Below the pieces are notes generated by a model, which was not told the DNA's origin, did not search any database, and saw only the letters and a list, made by a program, of their open reading frames with translations. Positions 25,533-33,885 of a DNA stretch of 64,000 nucleotides are shown one piece after another. The translations under genes and the position numbers were made by a program. Location of the stretch: positions 372,001 through 436,000 of the forward strand of contig NZ_LGUI01000008.1 in NCBI RefSeq assembly GCF_002891295.1, given 5' to 3'. Origin of the DNA: Streptomyces eurocidicus (GTDB taxonomy: Bacteria > Actinomycetota > Actinomycetes > Streptomycetales > Streptomycetaceae). The stretch's first letter is position 1, and each line of letters opens with the position of its first letter.

Positions 25533-25560
25533 AGGGTTTTAATCACCTGATTAAAACCCT
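25533..25560. promoter_or_regulatory. AT-rich 13-bp-arm palindrome before the PBP gene
   Basis: AGGGTTTTAATCA (25533-25545) and its exact complement TGATTAAAACCCT (25548-25560) around CC, ending 29 nt before the start codon. The base composition is quite unlike its surroundings. It is most likely a repressor or activator site, or a leader hairpin. Confidence 0.6.
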
Positions 25561-25589
25561 GGGGTGGGGACTCTGGAGGGGGCTGACTG

Positions 25590-27209
25590 ATGCACAAGGG
25601 TGCGAAGATCGCGGTGGGTGTCGTGACCGCCGGGCTGGTGGGGGCCGCCGGACTCGGCGCGTACAACGTGATCGACGCCGTCGCGGGCACCGGCACCGCG
25701 CAGGGCGAACCGGCCCCCAAGCGCACGGGGCCGCCGACGGCGAAGGAGACCGGCGACACCGCCCGCGACTTCCTCGCCGCCTGGCAGGAGGGCGACGCGG
25801 CGAAGGCCGCCGCCCTCACCGACAACGCGGCGGCGGCGAGCACCGCCCTGACCGGCTACCGCGACCAGGCCCACGTCGAGAAGGTCACCCTCAAGCCCGG
25901 CACGCCGACGGGCACCCGGGTGCCCTTCTCCGTCAGCGCCGAGATCGGCTACGGCAAGCAGCGCGCCATCTGGACCTACGAGTCCTCCCTCGAGGTCGTC
26001 CGCGGCCAGGACAGCGGCAAGGCCCTCGTCGACTGGCAGCCCACCGTCGTCCACCCTCGGCTGGGCCGGGGCGAGACGCTGCGCACCGACGCCGGCGCCG
26101 CGCCGCAGCTGACCGCGCTCGACCGCAACGGCGCCGTGCTCGACGCCAAGGACCACCCCTCCCTCGCGCCCGTCCTGCCGGAGCTGCGCCGCCGCTACGC
26201 CGAGAAGGCGGGCGGCGAACCCGGCGTCGAGGTGCGCGCCGTCACCCCGGGCGCCGCGCCCGACGCCGCCCCGAAGACGCTGTACGTGGTCTCCAAGGGC
26301 AAGCCCGCGCAGCTGAGGACGACGCTCGACGCGCGGGTGCAGCGCGCCGCCGAGACCGCGGTGAATGGCCGCGACGACGCCTCCGTCGTCGCCGTGAAGC
26401 CCAGCACCGGTGAGATCCTCGCGGTCGCCAACTCCCGCCGGACCGAGTTCAACGCGGCGCTCATGGGGCAGACCCCGCCCGGCTCCACCATGAAGGTCGT
26501 CACCGCGGCGATGCTGCTGGAGAAGGGCAAGGCGGCCCCCGGGAAGCCGCTGCCCTGCCCCAAGTACGCCACCTACGGCATGCGCTTCCACAACGTCGAG
26601 GAGAGCGAGAACCCGGGCGCCACCTTCGCCCAGGACTTCGCCGCCTCCTGCAACACCGCCTTCATCTCCCTCGCCGGCGACGTCCCCGACGACGCGCTCG
26701 CCGCCGAGGCCCGGGACGTCTTCGGCCTCGGCCTGGAGTGGAAGACCGGCCTCGCCAGCTTCGACGGCAGCGTCCCGGCCGAGTCCGGCGCCGGCAAGGC
26801 CGCCGCGATGATCGGCCAGGGCAAGGTGCAGATGTCACCCCTGAACATGGCCTCCGTCGCGGCCACCGCACGCACCGGATCCTTCCGCCAGCCCTACCTC
26901 GTCGACCCGTCCGTCGACGGCCGGCAACTCGCCCGCGCCTCCCGCGACCTGCCGGCGGCCGTCGCCGGGCAACTGCGCTCGATGATGCGGCTCACGGCGG
27001 TCTCGGGCACGGGACGGACGGCGATGTCCGGGCTCGGCGGCGACATCGGGGCGAAGACGGGGTCGGCGGAGATCGACGGGCAGACGATGCCGAACGGGTG
27101 GTTCACGGCGTATCGGGGGGACCTGGCTGCGGCGGCGGTTGTGCCGCGTGGAGGGCATGGCGGGGATTCGGCGGGGCCGGTTGTGGCGGCGGTGCTGCGG
27201 GCGTCGTGA
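25590..27209 (+). CDS. Penicillin-binding protein, class B-like transpeptidase
   Basis: 539 aa. An N-terminal signal anchor (residues 5-30) is followed by an NTF2-like MecA_N domain (about 45-150), a linker, and a transpeptidase domain with SxxK at S299-TM-K302, SxN at S353-C-N355 and KTG at 489-491. It cross-links peptidoglycan outside the membrane. It lacks the long dimerisation domain of FtsI, so it resembles the PBPs that Streptomyces has in several copies. Regulation probably involves the palindrome just upstream. A dispersed palindromic element terminates it. Confidence 0.92.
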   Translation: MHKGAKIAVGVVTAGLVGAAGLGAYNVIDAVAGTGTAQGEPAPKRTGPPTAKETGDTARDFLAAWQEGDAAKAAALTDNAAAASTALTGYRDQAHVEKVTLKPGTPTGTRVPFSVSAEIGYGKQRAIWTYESSLEVVRGQDSGKALVDWQPTVVHPRLGRGETLRTDAGAAPQLTALDRNGAVLDAKDHPSLAPVLPELRRRYAEKAGGEPGVEVRAVTPGAAPDAAPKTLYVVSKGKPAQLRTTLDARVQRAAETAVNGRDDASVVAVKPSTGEILAVANSRRTEFNAALMGQTPPGSTMKVVTAAMLLEKGKAAPGKPLPCPKYATYGMRFHNVEESENPGATFAQDFAASCNTAFISLAGDVPDDALAAEARDVFGLGLEWKTGLASFDGSVPAESGAGKAAAMIGQGKVQMSPLNMASVAATARTGSFRQPYLVDPSVDGRQLARASRDLPAAVAGQLRSMMRLTAVSGTGRTAMSGLGGDIGAKTGSAEIDGQTMPNGWFTAYRGDLAAAAVVPRGGHGGDSAGPVVAAVLRAS

Positions 27210-27251
27210 CGGGCGGGCGGGTGCGGGGGTGGTGCCGCTGCGCGGGGCTTG

Positions 27252-27419
27252 TTCCCCACCCCGCCCCTTCCCGTAACCGGGGGCTTCGCCCCCGGGCCCC
27301 CGTTCCGCGCTTCGCGCGGTGTCCTCAAACGCCGGACGGGCTGAAATTCAGCCCGTCCGGCGTTTGAGGACACCGGGTCCGGGGCGGAGCCCCGGTTCGG
27401 GAAGGGGCGGGGTGGGGAA
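27252..27419. repeat. Dispersed nested palindrome, copy 2 (full length)
   Basis: 168 bp. The outer arms, 27252-27273 and 27398-27419, are a perfect 22-bp inverted repeat. The central stem is a perfect 25 bp (27321-27345 with 27347-27371). Smaller hairpins CCGGGGGCTTCGCCCCCGG and CCGGGGCGGAGCCCCGG occupy the two sides. It starts 43 nt after the PBP stop. Confidence 0.85.
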
Positions 27420-27492
27420 AAAGCCGCCCGCAGGGCCCCCGCCGTGACCGGGGCAACAGCGCGCCCCACCCACCCGGCGCTAGCGTCACGGC

Positions 27493-27537
27493 ATGAGCAC
27501 TACCACTGACAGGGCGTCAGTCGAGCGCGCCCCATGA
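27493..27537 (+). CDS. Possible 14-aa leader peptide
   Basis: ATG at 27493 opens a 14-codon frame whose TGA overlaps the EamA start (ATGA, 27534-27537). A 6-bp dyad ACTGAC/GTCAGT lies inside it. There is no clear RBS. It may couple translation to the transporter or be chance. Confidence 0.3.
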   Translation: MSTTTDRASVERAP

Positions 27538-28385
27538 CCCCCCTCGTCGCCGCCGCCGTCCTCATCGCCGCCGTCACCCACGCCAGTTGGAACGCCCTCG
27601 CCCACGGCATCAGGGACCAGCTGCTCGCCTTCACCCTCGTCGGCGGCGGTGGCGCCCTCTGCGGGGCCGCGCTGCTGCCGTTCGTGCCCGCGGTCCAGGG
27701 CGGGGCCTGGCCGTATCTGCTCGCCTCCGCGGTGCTGCACGTCGTCTACCAGCTGCTGCTCATGCGGTCCTTCACGCTCGGCGACTTCGGGCAGATGTAC
27801 CCGATCGCCCGGGGCAGCGCGCCGCTCGCCGTCACCGTCCTCGCGGCGGCCTTCGCCGGCGAGGTGCCGGACGCCTGGCAGCTCGCCGGCGTCGCGGTGG
27901 CCTCGGCCGGGCTGGTCGGACTCGCGCTGTGGGGCATCCGGGGCTCCGGCGCGCGCCCCCACTGGCCGGCGATCACGGCCGCGCTCGGCACCGGCCTGGC
28001 CATCGCCTCGTACACCGTCGTCGACGGCCTGGGCGTCCGCGCCTCCGGTTCGGCCCTCGGCTACATCGCCTGGCTGATGGTCCTCGAAGGGCTCGCCATC
28101 CCCGCCTACGCGCTGGCCACCCGCCGGGGCCGGATCCTCGCCGAGCTCCGCCCGCACGCCGCCCGCGGCCTGCTCGGCGGGCTGCTGTCGGTCTTCGCGT
28201 ACGGCCTCGTCCTGTGGGCCCAGACCCGGGCGGCGCTGGCGCCGATCGCGGCGCTGCGGGAGTCGTCGATCATCGTGGGCGCGGCGATCGGCGCCGTGGT
28301 CATGAAGGAGAGGTTCGGCGCGCCCCGGATCGCCGCGGCGGGGCTCATGGTGGTGGGGATCGGGCTGATGCTGCACGCCGGGTGA
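27534..28385 (+). CDS. EamA/DMT family transporter
   Basis: 283 aa, ten predicted TM helices in two five-helix repeats, typical of drug/metabolite EamA transporters. N-terminal features include THASWNALAHG and the second half ends in SSIIVGAAIGAVVMKERFG, the conserved end of the EamA repeat. Substrate unknown. The start overlaps a 14-codon frame, and rsmI follows after 45 nt. Confidence 0.88.
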   Translation: MTPLVAAAVLIAAVTHASWNALAHGIRDQLLAFTLVGGGGALCGAALLPFVPAVQGGAWPYLLASAVLHVVYQLLLMRSFTLGDFGQMYPIARGSAPLAVTVLAAAFAGEVPDAWQLAGVAVASAGLVGLALWGIRGSGARPHWPAITAALGTGLAIASYTVVDGLGVRASGSALGYIAWLMVLEGLAIPAYALATRRGRILAELRPHAARGLLGGLLSVFAYGLVLWAQTRAALAPIAALRESSIIVGAAIGAVVMKERFGAPRIAAAGLMVVGIGLMLHAG

Positions 28386-28430
28386 GCCCGCCCGGCGAGC
28401 CGTACCGCCGGACCCTGCGAGGATGGGGCC

Positions 28431-29291
28431 GTGACTGGAACGCTCGTACTCGCAGGTACCCCCATCGGTGACGTCGCCGACGCGCCCCCGCGGCTGGCCG
28501 CCGAGCTCGCCGCCGCGGAGGTGATCGCCGCCGAGGACACCCGGCGGCTGCGCCGCCTCACCCAGGCGCTGGGCGTGCACACCACCGGCCGCGTCGTCTC
28601 CTACTTCGAGGGCAACGAGTCGGCCCGTACGCCCGAGCTCGTCGAGGCCCTGGCCGGCGGGGCCCGGGTGCTGCTGGTCACGGACGCCGGGATGCCGTCC
28701 GTGTCCGACCCCGGCTACCGGCTCGTCGCCGCCGCCGTGGAGCGCGACATCAAGGTCACGGCCGTGCCGGGCCCGTCGGCCGTGCTGACCGCGCTCGCCG
28801 TCTCCGGGCTGCCCGTGGACCGCTTCTGCTTCGAGGGCTTCCTGCCGCGCAAGGCGGGGGAACGCCTCGGCCGGCTGCGCGAGGTGGCGGACGAGCGCCG
28901 TACGCTCGTCTACTTCGAGGCCCCGCACCGCCTCGACGACACCCTCGCCGCCATGGCCGAGGCCCTGGGCCCGAAGCGCCGGGCGGCCGTCTGCCGCGAG
29001 CTGACCAAGACGTACGAGGAGGTCAAGCGCGGCCCCCTGGACGAGCTCGCCGCCTGGGCCGCCGAGGGCGTCCGCGGGGAGATCACCATCGTCGTGGAGG
29101 GCGCCGCCGAGCCCGGCCCGCAGGACCTCGACCCCGCGGAGCTGGTGCGCCGGGTGCAGGTGCGGGAAGAGGCGGGGGAGCGCCGCAAGGAGGCGATCGC
29201 GGCGGTGGCGGCCGAAGCGGGCCTGCCCAAGCGGGACGTCTTCGACGCCGTCGTCGCGGCGAAGAACGCGGCGGGAAAGCCACAGAAATAG
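28431..29291 (+). CDS. rsmI: 16S rRNA 2'-O-methyltransferase RsmI
   Basis: 286 aa, SAM-dependent, methylates C1402 of 16S rRNA in the decoding centre. Class III methyltransferase motifs are present: LAGTPIGDVADAPPRL at the N-terminus, AEDTRRLRRL, and the SAM loop VTDAGMPSVSDPG. The conserved FEGFLPRK and YFEAPHRL follow. Length is normal. GTG start. In Streptomyces it commonly lies close to tatD and rpfB as here. Confidence 0.95.
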   Translation: MTGTLVLAGTPIGDVADAPPRLAAELAAAEVIAAEDTRRLRRLTQALGVHTTGRVVSYFEGNESARTPELVEALAGGARVLLVTDAGMPSVSDPGYRLVAAAVERDIKVTAVPGPSAVLTALAVSGLPVDRFCFEGFLPRKAGERLGRLREVADERRTLVYFEAPHRLDDTLAAMAEALGPKRRAAVCRELTKTYEEVKRGPLDELAAWAAEGVRGEITIVVEGAAEPGPQDLDPAELVRRVQVREEAGERRKEAIAAVAAEAGLPKRDVFDAVVAAKNAAGKPQK

Positions 29292-29605
29292 TGGTCGGCC
29301 CTTCCGGTAATTGAGGGCATTTTGGGGAAGGCGGGCGGGAAAAAACTCCGCCGGAACCGGCTGGAATCACCTGGCCACGCTCCGGAGTGTTTCCGTCCGC
29401 GCCGCCGGGGCGAAAAGCCCGTGCCCGCCCTTCATTACCGGGCCCATCCCCAGGTAAAGGGCTATCGTGAAAGGCAAAGCTTAGACCTGGCAGCCTGGCA
29501 TTTTGGGCAGCGCGACGCCAAGTTTGCCCCAATTCGGGGGAGAGGCTGCTGCGACTTCGCCGGTATAGGCGTTCCCTGGATGTGGGACGTCCGATCCCGG
29601 AGAGA
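29292..29605. other. 340-bp intergenic region, AT-richer
   Basis: No gene recognised. The sequence is clearly less GC-rich than its neighbours (for example 29460-29540) and must hold the promoter of the zinc-ribbon gene downstream. TATAGG at 29564-29569 is a weak -10 candidate without a matching -35. A small RNA cannot be excluded. Confidence 0.4.
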
Positions 29606-29622
29606 CTTGTCCTCAGGACAAG
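29606..29622 (+). promoter_or_regulatory. Dyad overlapping the RBS of the zinc-ribbon gene
   Basis: CTTGTCCT-C-AGGACAAG, exact 8-bp arms; the final G is the first base of the GAGGAG ribosome binding site. It could be an operator or an RNA hairpin limiting ribosome access. Confidence 0.5.
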
Positions 29623-29632
29623 AGGAGCTGCC

Positions 29633-30127
29633 ATGAGCGAGATCGCAGGAACCTCGAACGGTGTCCGTCCGACAGCCGTCGGCCACCAGGCCACCGAGCC
29701 CGGCGCACCGGAGCCGGCCCACGAGTCGTACGCCTTCGCGTGCATGAGGTGCGGGCACGGCTGGGAGCAGTCGTACGAGATACAGCACTTCACCGACGTC
29801 GAGGGCCGGCCGTTCGTCGTCTACTACGCGGACGGGGAACGCGTTCCGTCCCCGCTGACCCACCCCACCTGCCTGAACTGCGGTGGGCACGCCGTCCGCA
29901 TCATGCGGTCCGGCCAGGTCTCCCGGATAGCCGGCGTCCTGCACCAGTACGCCAAGACCGCCGCGCCCGCCACGGACCAGGCACCGGCCGGGGCGCTGCG
30001 CGCGGGCGCGACGGGGCCGGGCGAGGCCGGCGCACGCGCGGCGAAGGGGTCCGCCGAGGGCGGCGAGGAGTCCCGCCCGCACCACTGGCACCTGTCGGAT
30101 CTGCTGCACCCCTTCCACCGGAAGTAA
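29633..30127 (+). CDS. Zinc-ribbon hypothetical protein
   Basis: 164 aa. Two CxxC pairs, CMRCGHGW and CLNCGG, about 45 residues apart, should bind one zinc. Between them lies an aromatic stretch (EIQHFTDVEGRPFVVYYADGE). The C-terminal third is Ala/Gly-rich and ends in a His-rich tail. Soluble; conserved-looking, function unknown. Start ATG 29633 with GAGGAG 5 nt upstream. tatD follows after 33 nt. Confidence 0.78.
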   Translation: MSEIAGTSNGVRPTAVGHQATEPGAPEPAHESYAFACMRCGHGWEQSYEIQHFTDVEGRPFVVYYADGERVPSPLTHPTCLNCGGHAVRIMRSGQVSRIAGVLHQYAKTAAPATDQAPAGALRAGATGPGEAGARAAKGSAEGGEESRPHHWHLSDLLHPFHRK

Positions 30128-30160
30128 ACGCGAGGCCGCGCGGTCTCTAGAATCGCGTCC

Positions 30161-31078
30161 ATGGCGGCAACAGCATCGAACAGCGACAAGCCCGGCGGCG
30201 CGCGGAGTCAGAGCGAAAAGGACGTCCCCCCGCCCCTCCCGGCACCGCTGAACGTGCCCGTCGCCGACTCGCACACCCATCTGGACATGCAGCAGGGTTC
30301 TGTCTCAGAAGCCCTGGCCAAGGCCGCGTCGGTAGGCGTGACCACCGTCGTCCAGGTGGGGTGCGACCTGGCCGGATCCCGCTGGGCCGCCGAGACGGCC
30401 GCCGCGCACGAGAGCGTCTGGGCCACGGTGGCCCTGCATCCGAACGAGGCCCCCCGCATCGTCCTCGGCGACCCCGACGGCTGGTCCCGTCAGGGCGCCC
30501 GCGAGCCGGGCGGGGACGCGGCCCTGGACGCGGCGCTGGAGGAGATCGACGCCCTGGCCGCACTGCCGCACGTCCGCGGCGTCGGCGAGACGGGCCTGGA
30601 CTTCTTCCGTACGGGCCCCGAGGGTATGGCCGCCCAGGAGCACTCCTTCCGCCGTCATATCGACATCGCCAAGCGCCACGGCAAGGCCCTGGTCATCCAC
30701 GACCGGGAGGCCCACGCCGACGTCCTGCGGGTGCTGGCGGAGGAGGGCGCCCCGGAGACCGTCGTCTTCCACTGCTACTCCGGCGACGCCGAGATGGCGA
30801 AGGTGTGCGCCGAGGCGGGCTACTACATGTCCTTCGCGGGCAACGTGACCTTCAAGAACGCCCAGCACCTGCGGGACGCCCTCGCGGTCGCCCCGCTCGA
30901 CCTGGTGCTCGTCGAGACGGACGCGCCCTTCCTCACGCCGGTGCCCTATCGCGGACGGCCCAATGCGCCGTACCTCATTCCGGTCACGTTGCGGGCGATG
31001 GCCGGGTACCGAGGTGTGGACGAGGACGCCCTGGCCACGGCGGTCGCCGCGAACACCGCACGGGCGTTCGGCTACTGA
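30161..31078 (+). CDS. TatD family metal-dependent hydrolase (YabD type)
   Basis: 305 aa, TIM-barrel metal hydrolase acting as a 3'-5' DNase/RNase in characterised members. Metal ligands appear in DSHTHLDM, GETGLDFF, VIHDREAH, FHCYSGD and ETDAPFL in the expected order. The first 30 residues are a polar extension. Gene order tatD-rpfB-rsmA-ispE is common in Actinobacteria. Confidence 0.92.
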   Translation: MAATASNSDKPGGARSQSEKDVPPPLPAPLNVPVADSHTHLDMQQGSVSEALAKAASVGVTTVVQVGCDLAGSRWAAETAAAHESVWATVALHPNEAPRIVLGDPDGWSRQGAREPGGDAALDAALEEIDALAALPHVRGVGETGLDFFRTGPEGMAAQEHSFRRHIDIAKRHGKALVIHDREAHADVLRVLAEEGAPETVVFHCYSGDAEMAKVCAEAGYYMSFAGNVTFKNAQHLRDALAVAPLDLVLVETDAPFLTPVPYRGRPNAPYLIPVTLRAMAGYRGVDEDALATAVAANTARAFGY

Positions 31079-31178
31079 GCCACTTCTGCCGCGACACATT
31101 GTGATCATATGACTTTGGAGAGTGACGCTCCCTCCGCTACAGTCCCGGGCCGGACAGCTCGACCCAGGGGAGTGTCAC

Positions 31179-32774
31179 GTGACGCATGCACAGGGCAGCC
31201 CCCGCGCCGCACGCCGCGGTGCGGCGGAAGCACCGCTCTACCCGGCGTTTGACCCATACGACACGTACGGCCCGTACGACCCGTATGTGCCCTCGGCTCA
31301 CTACGCCTCCTACGAGGCGCACGGGACGTACGGGACCTCCGGGACGTATGCGCAGGCCGCACCGGCGCCCGCACCCCCCGCCCCCTCGGCGCCCTACGGC
31401 TCCTACGGCACCCCCGGCGAGCCCTACGGGATATACGAACCACCCCAGGGCCTCTACGATCCGTTCCTCCCCGAACCGCGCGAAGCGGGCTCCTACGCGC
31501 CCCCCGCCGACGCGGACGAGCTCCCGCTCCTGCCCCGCCAGGGGTCCGTCACGGCCCCCGCCGAGGAGCTCGCGAAGACCCCTTCCGAACCGCTCGCGGC
31601 ACCGCGCGGCGAGCCCGCGCCCGAGCCCGCGCCCGGGGCCCCAGGCCGCCGCTCCGCCCGGCGCAGGCGCACCGGCGAGCGGCCCGACGCCCTGCGCCGG
31701 CTCGTCCCGCAGGCCCTCGTCGTGGCCTTCCTCGCGGGCGGCACCTCGGCCTTCATCGTCAGCGACAAGACCGTCAAGCTCAACGTCGAGGGCAGCTCCC
31801 GCACCCTGCACACCTTCGCCGACGACGTCGAGGAACTCCTCGCCGACGAGCACATGGACCTCGGCGCGCACGACGCCGTCACCCCCGGCCACGACCACGG
31901 CCTCACCGCCGGCGACGAGATCACCGTCCGCTACGGGCGCCCCGTCGCCCTCACCCTCGACGGTGAGCACCGCCGGGTGTGGACCACCGCCCGGACCGTC
32001 GACGGCGCGCTGCGCCAGCTCGGGGTGCGCGCCGAGGGGGCGTATCTGTCCACCTCCCGCTCCGCCGCCATCGCGCGCGAGGGCCTGGACCTGGACGTCC
32101 GGACCGAGCGGACCGTCACCTTCATGGCCGACGGGCGCGAGCGCACCATCCGCACCAATGCCGCCACCGTCCACGAGGCCATCGACCAGGCCGGCATCAC
32201 CCTGCGCGGCCAGGACACCACCTCCGTCGCCCCCGACAGCTTCCCGCGCGAGGGCCAGACGATCTCCGTCATGCGGATCACCGGCAGCGAGGAGGTCCGC
32301 GAGGTGCCCATCGACTTCACCACCGAGCGGCACGACGACCCCACCCTCTACAAGGGCACCGAGGTCGTCTCCCAGCGCGGCGAGAAGGGCGTCGAGCGGA
32401 TCACCTACGCCCTGCGGACCGTCAACGGCGTCCGGCAGAAGCCCCGGCAGATCTCCACCGAGACCGTCCGCCGCCCCACCACCCAGATCGTGAAGGTCGG
32501 CACCAAGGCCATGCCCACCGCCGTGCAGGGCGCGGACGGGCTGAACTGGGACGGTCTCGCCCAGTGCGAGGCCGGCGGCCGGCCGGACGCGGTCGACCCG
32601 TCGGGCACCTACGGCGGCCTCTACCAGTTCGACGTCCGCACCTGGCAGGGGCTCGGCGGCAAGGGCCGGCCCCAGGACGCGCCCGCCGGCGAGCAGACCT
32701 TCCGGGCCAAGAAGCTCTACGTCAGCCGGGGGGCGAGCCCGTGGCCCGTGTGCGGCCGTAAACTTCACGGGTGA
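31179..32774 (+). CDS. rpfB: Resuscitation-promoting factor RpfB-like
   Basis: 531 aa. A Tyr/Pro-rich N-terminal region (repeated YDTYGPYDPY-type units) leads to one TM helix (ALVVAFLAGGTSAFIVSD), then DUF348 repeats, a G5 domain (about residues 375-450) and a C-terminal Rpf domain (LNWDGLAQCEAGGRPDAV with catalytic Glu, GLYQFDVRTWQGLGG). Rpf proteins are lysozyme-like muralytic enzymes that wake dormant cells or spores. GTG 31179 has AGGGGAG 6 nt upstream; in-frame codons before it lack an RBS. The stop overlaps rsmA (GTGA). Confidence 0.93.
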   Translation: MTHAQGSPRAARRGAAEAPLYPAFDPYDTYGPYDPYVPSAHYASYEAHGTYGTSGTYAQAAPAPAPPAPSAPYGSYGTPGEPYGIYEPPQGLYDPFLPEPREAGSYAPPADADELPLLPRQGSVTAPAEELAKTPSEPLAAPRGEPAPEPAPGAPGRRSARRRRTGERPDALRRLVPQALVVAFLAGGTSAFIVSDKTVKLNVEGSSRTLHTFADDVEELLADEHMDLGAHDAVTPGHDHGLTAGDEITVRYGRPVALTLDGEHRRVWTTARTVDGALRQLGVRAEGAYLSTSRSAAIAREGLDLDVRTERTVTFMADGRERTIRTNAATVHEAIDQAGITLRGQDTTSVAPDSFPREGQTISVMRITGSEEVREVPIDFTTERHDDPTLYKGTEVVSQRGEKGVERITYALRTVNGVRQKPRQISTETVRRPTTQIVKVGTKAMPTAVQGADGLNWDGLAQCEAGGRPDAVDPSGTYGGLYQFDVRTWQGLGGKGRPQDAPAGEQTFRAKKLYVSRGASPWPVCGRKLHG

Positions 32775-33646
32775 GCTCCAGCCCCAGCACAGACGATTCC
32801 GGCGCCCTGCTCGGTCCCGCCGACATCCGCGAGCTGGCCGCAGCCCTCGGGGTACGCCCGACCAAGCAGCGCGGCCAGAACTTCGTGATCGACGCCAACA
32901 CCGTCCGGCGCATCGTGCGGACCGCCGAGGTGCGGCCCGACGACGTCGTCGTCGAGGTCGGGCCCGGCCTAGGGTCCCTGACCCTCGCCCTGCTGGAGGC
33001 CGCCGACCGGGTCACCGCGGTCGAGATCGACGACGTGCTGGCCGCGGCCCTCCCGGCGACGATCGCCGCCCGGCTGCCCGGCCGCGCGGACCGCTTCGCA
33101 CTCGTGCACAGCGACGCCATGCAGGTCACCGAGCTGCCCGGCCCGGCGCCCACCGCCCTGGTCGCCAACCTCCCGTACAACGTCGCCGTGCCCGTGCTGC
33201 TGCACATGCTGGAGCGGTTCCCCAGCATCGAGCGGACCCTCGTGATGGTCCAGGCCGAGGTCGCCGACCGGCTGGCCGCCCGGCCCGGCAACAAGGTCTA
33301 CGGCGTCCCCTCCGTGAAGGCCAACTGGTACGCGGACGTCAAGCGCGCCGGCGCCATCGGCCGCAATGTCTTCTGGCCCGCCCCGAACGTCGACTCCGGC
33401 CTGGTCTCCCTCGTCCGCCGCAGCACGCCGATCGACACCACGGCCACCCGCGAAGAGGTCTTCGCGGTCGTCGACGCCGCCTTCGCACAGCGCCGCAAGA
33501 CGCTGCGGGCGGCCCTCGCCGGCTGGGCCGGCTCGGCCGCGGCGGCGGAGGCGGCGCTGATCGCCGCCGGGATCTCGCCGCAGGCGCGCGGCGAGGCGCT
33601 CACAGTGGAGGAGTTCGTGGCGATCGCGGAGAACAAGGCGGTCTGA
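32771..33646 (+). CDS. rsmA: 16S rRNA dimethyladenosine transferase RsmA/KsgA
   Basis: 291 aa, dimethylates A1518 and A1519 of 16S rRNA. The N-terminal RGQNFVID, SAM motif EVGPGLGSLT, catalytic NLPYNV and C-terminal QRRKTLRAAL are all present. GTG start overlapping the rpfB stop by 4 nt gives translational coupling. Loss of this enzyme gives kasugamycin resistance. A 16-bp hairpin follows about 90 nt downstream. Confidence 0.95.
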   Translation: MSSSPSTDDSGALLGPADIRELAAALGVRPTKQRGQNFVIDANTVRRIVRTAEVRPDDVVVEVGPGLGSLTLALLEAADRVTAVEIDDVLAAALPATIAARLPGRADRFALVHSDAMQVTELPGPAPTALVANLPYNVAVPVLLHMLERFPSIERTLVMVQAEVADRLAARPGNKVYGVPSVKANWYADVKRAGAIGRNVFWPAPNVDSGLVSLVRRSTPIDTTATREEVFAVVDAAFAQRRKTLRAALAGWAGSAAAAEAALIAAGISPQARGEALTVEEFVAIAENKAV

Positions 33647-33734
33647 CGGGCGCGGGTCCGCGGCGGGTCCGTCGTCGGGTGCGGCGCCGTTTCCCGCCGC
33701 GCGGAGCTTTCCGGGTGCGGTGTCGGGCCTCCGC

Positions 33735-33779
33735 GGGCCGGGTCCGGGACTGCTTCGCTTTACGTCCCGGACCCGGCCC
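33735..33779 (+). terminator. Hairpin after rsmA
   Basis: 16-bp perfect stem, 33735-33750 with 33764-33779, 13-nt T/C-rich loop. It may separate rsmA from ispE transcripts. Confidence 0.5.
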
Positions 33780-33885
33780 GCTCCGGCCCGCCACCTTCCG
33801 TGGTGGGTGGGGAAGGAAACCCTCGGTGGTACCGCGCCCGTACGATCGCTGGAGTCCGCTCTCCCCGACCCGAGGAGCCCGCTCC

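Noticed and set aside
31079..31178. c-di-AMP riboswitch before rpfB
   Set aside because: Some Streptomyces rpf genes have one, but the 100-bp gap is too short for a full ydaO-type aptamer.
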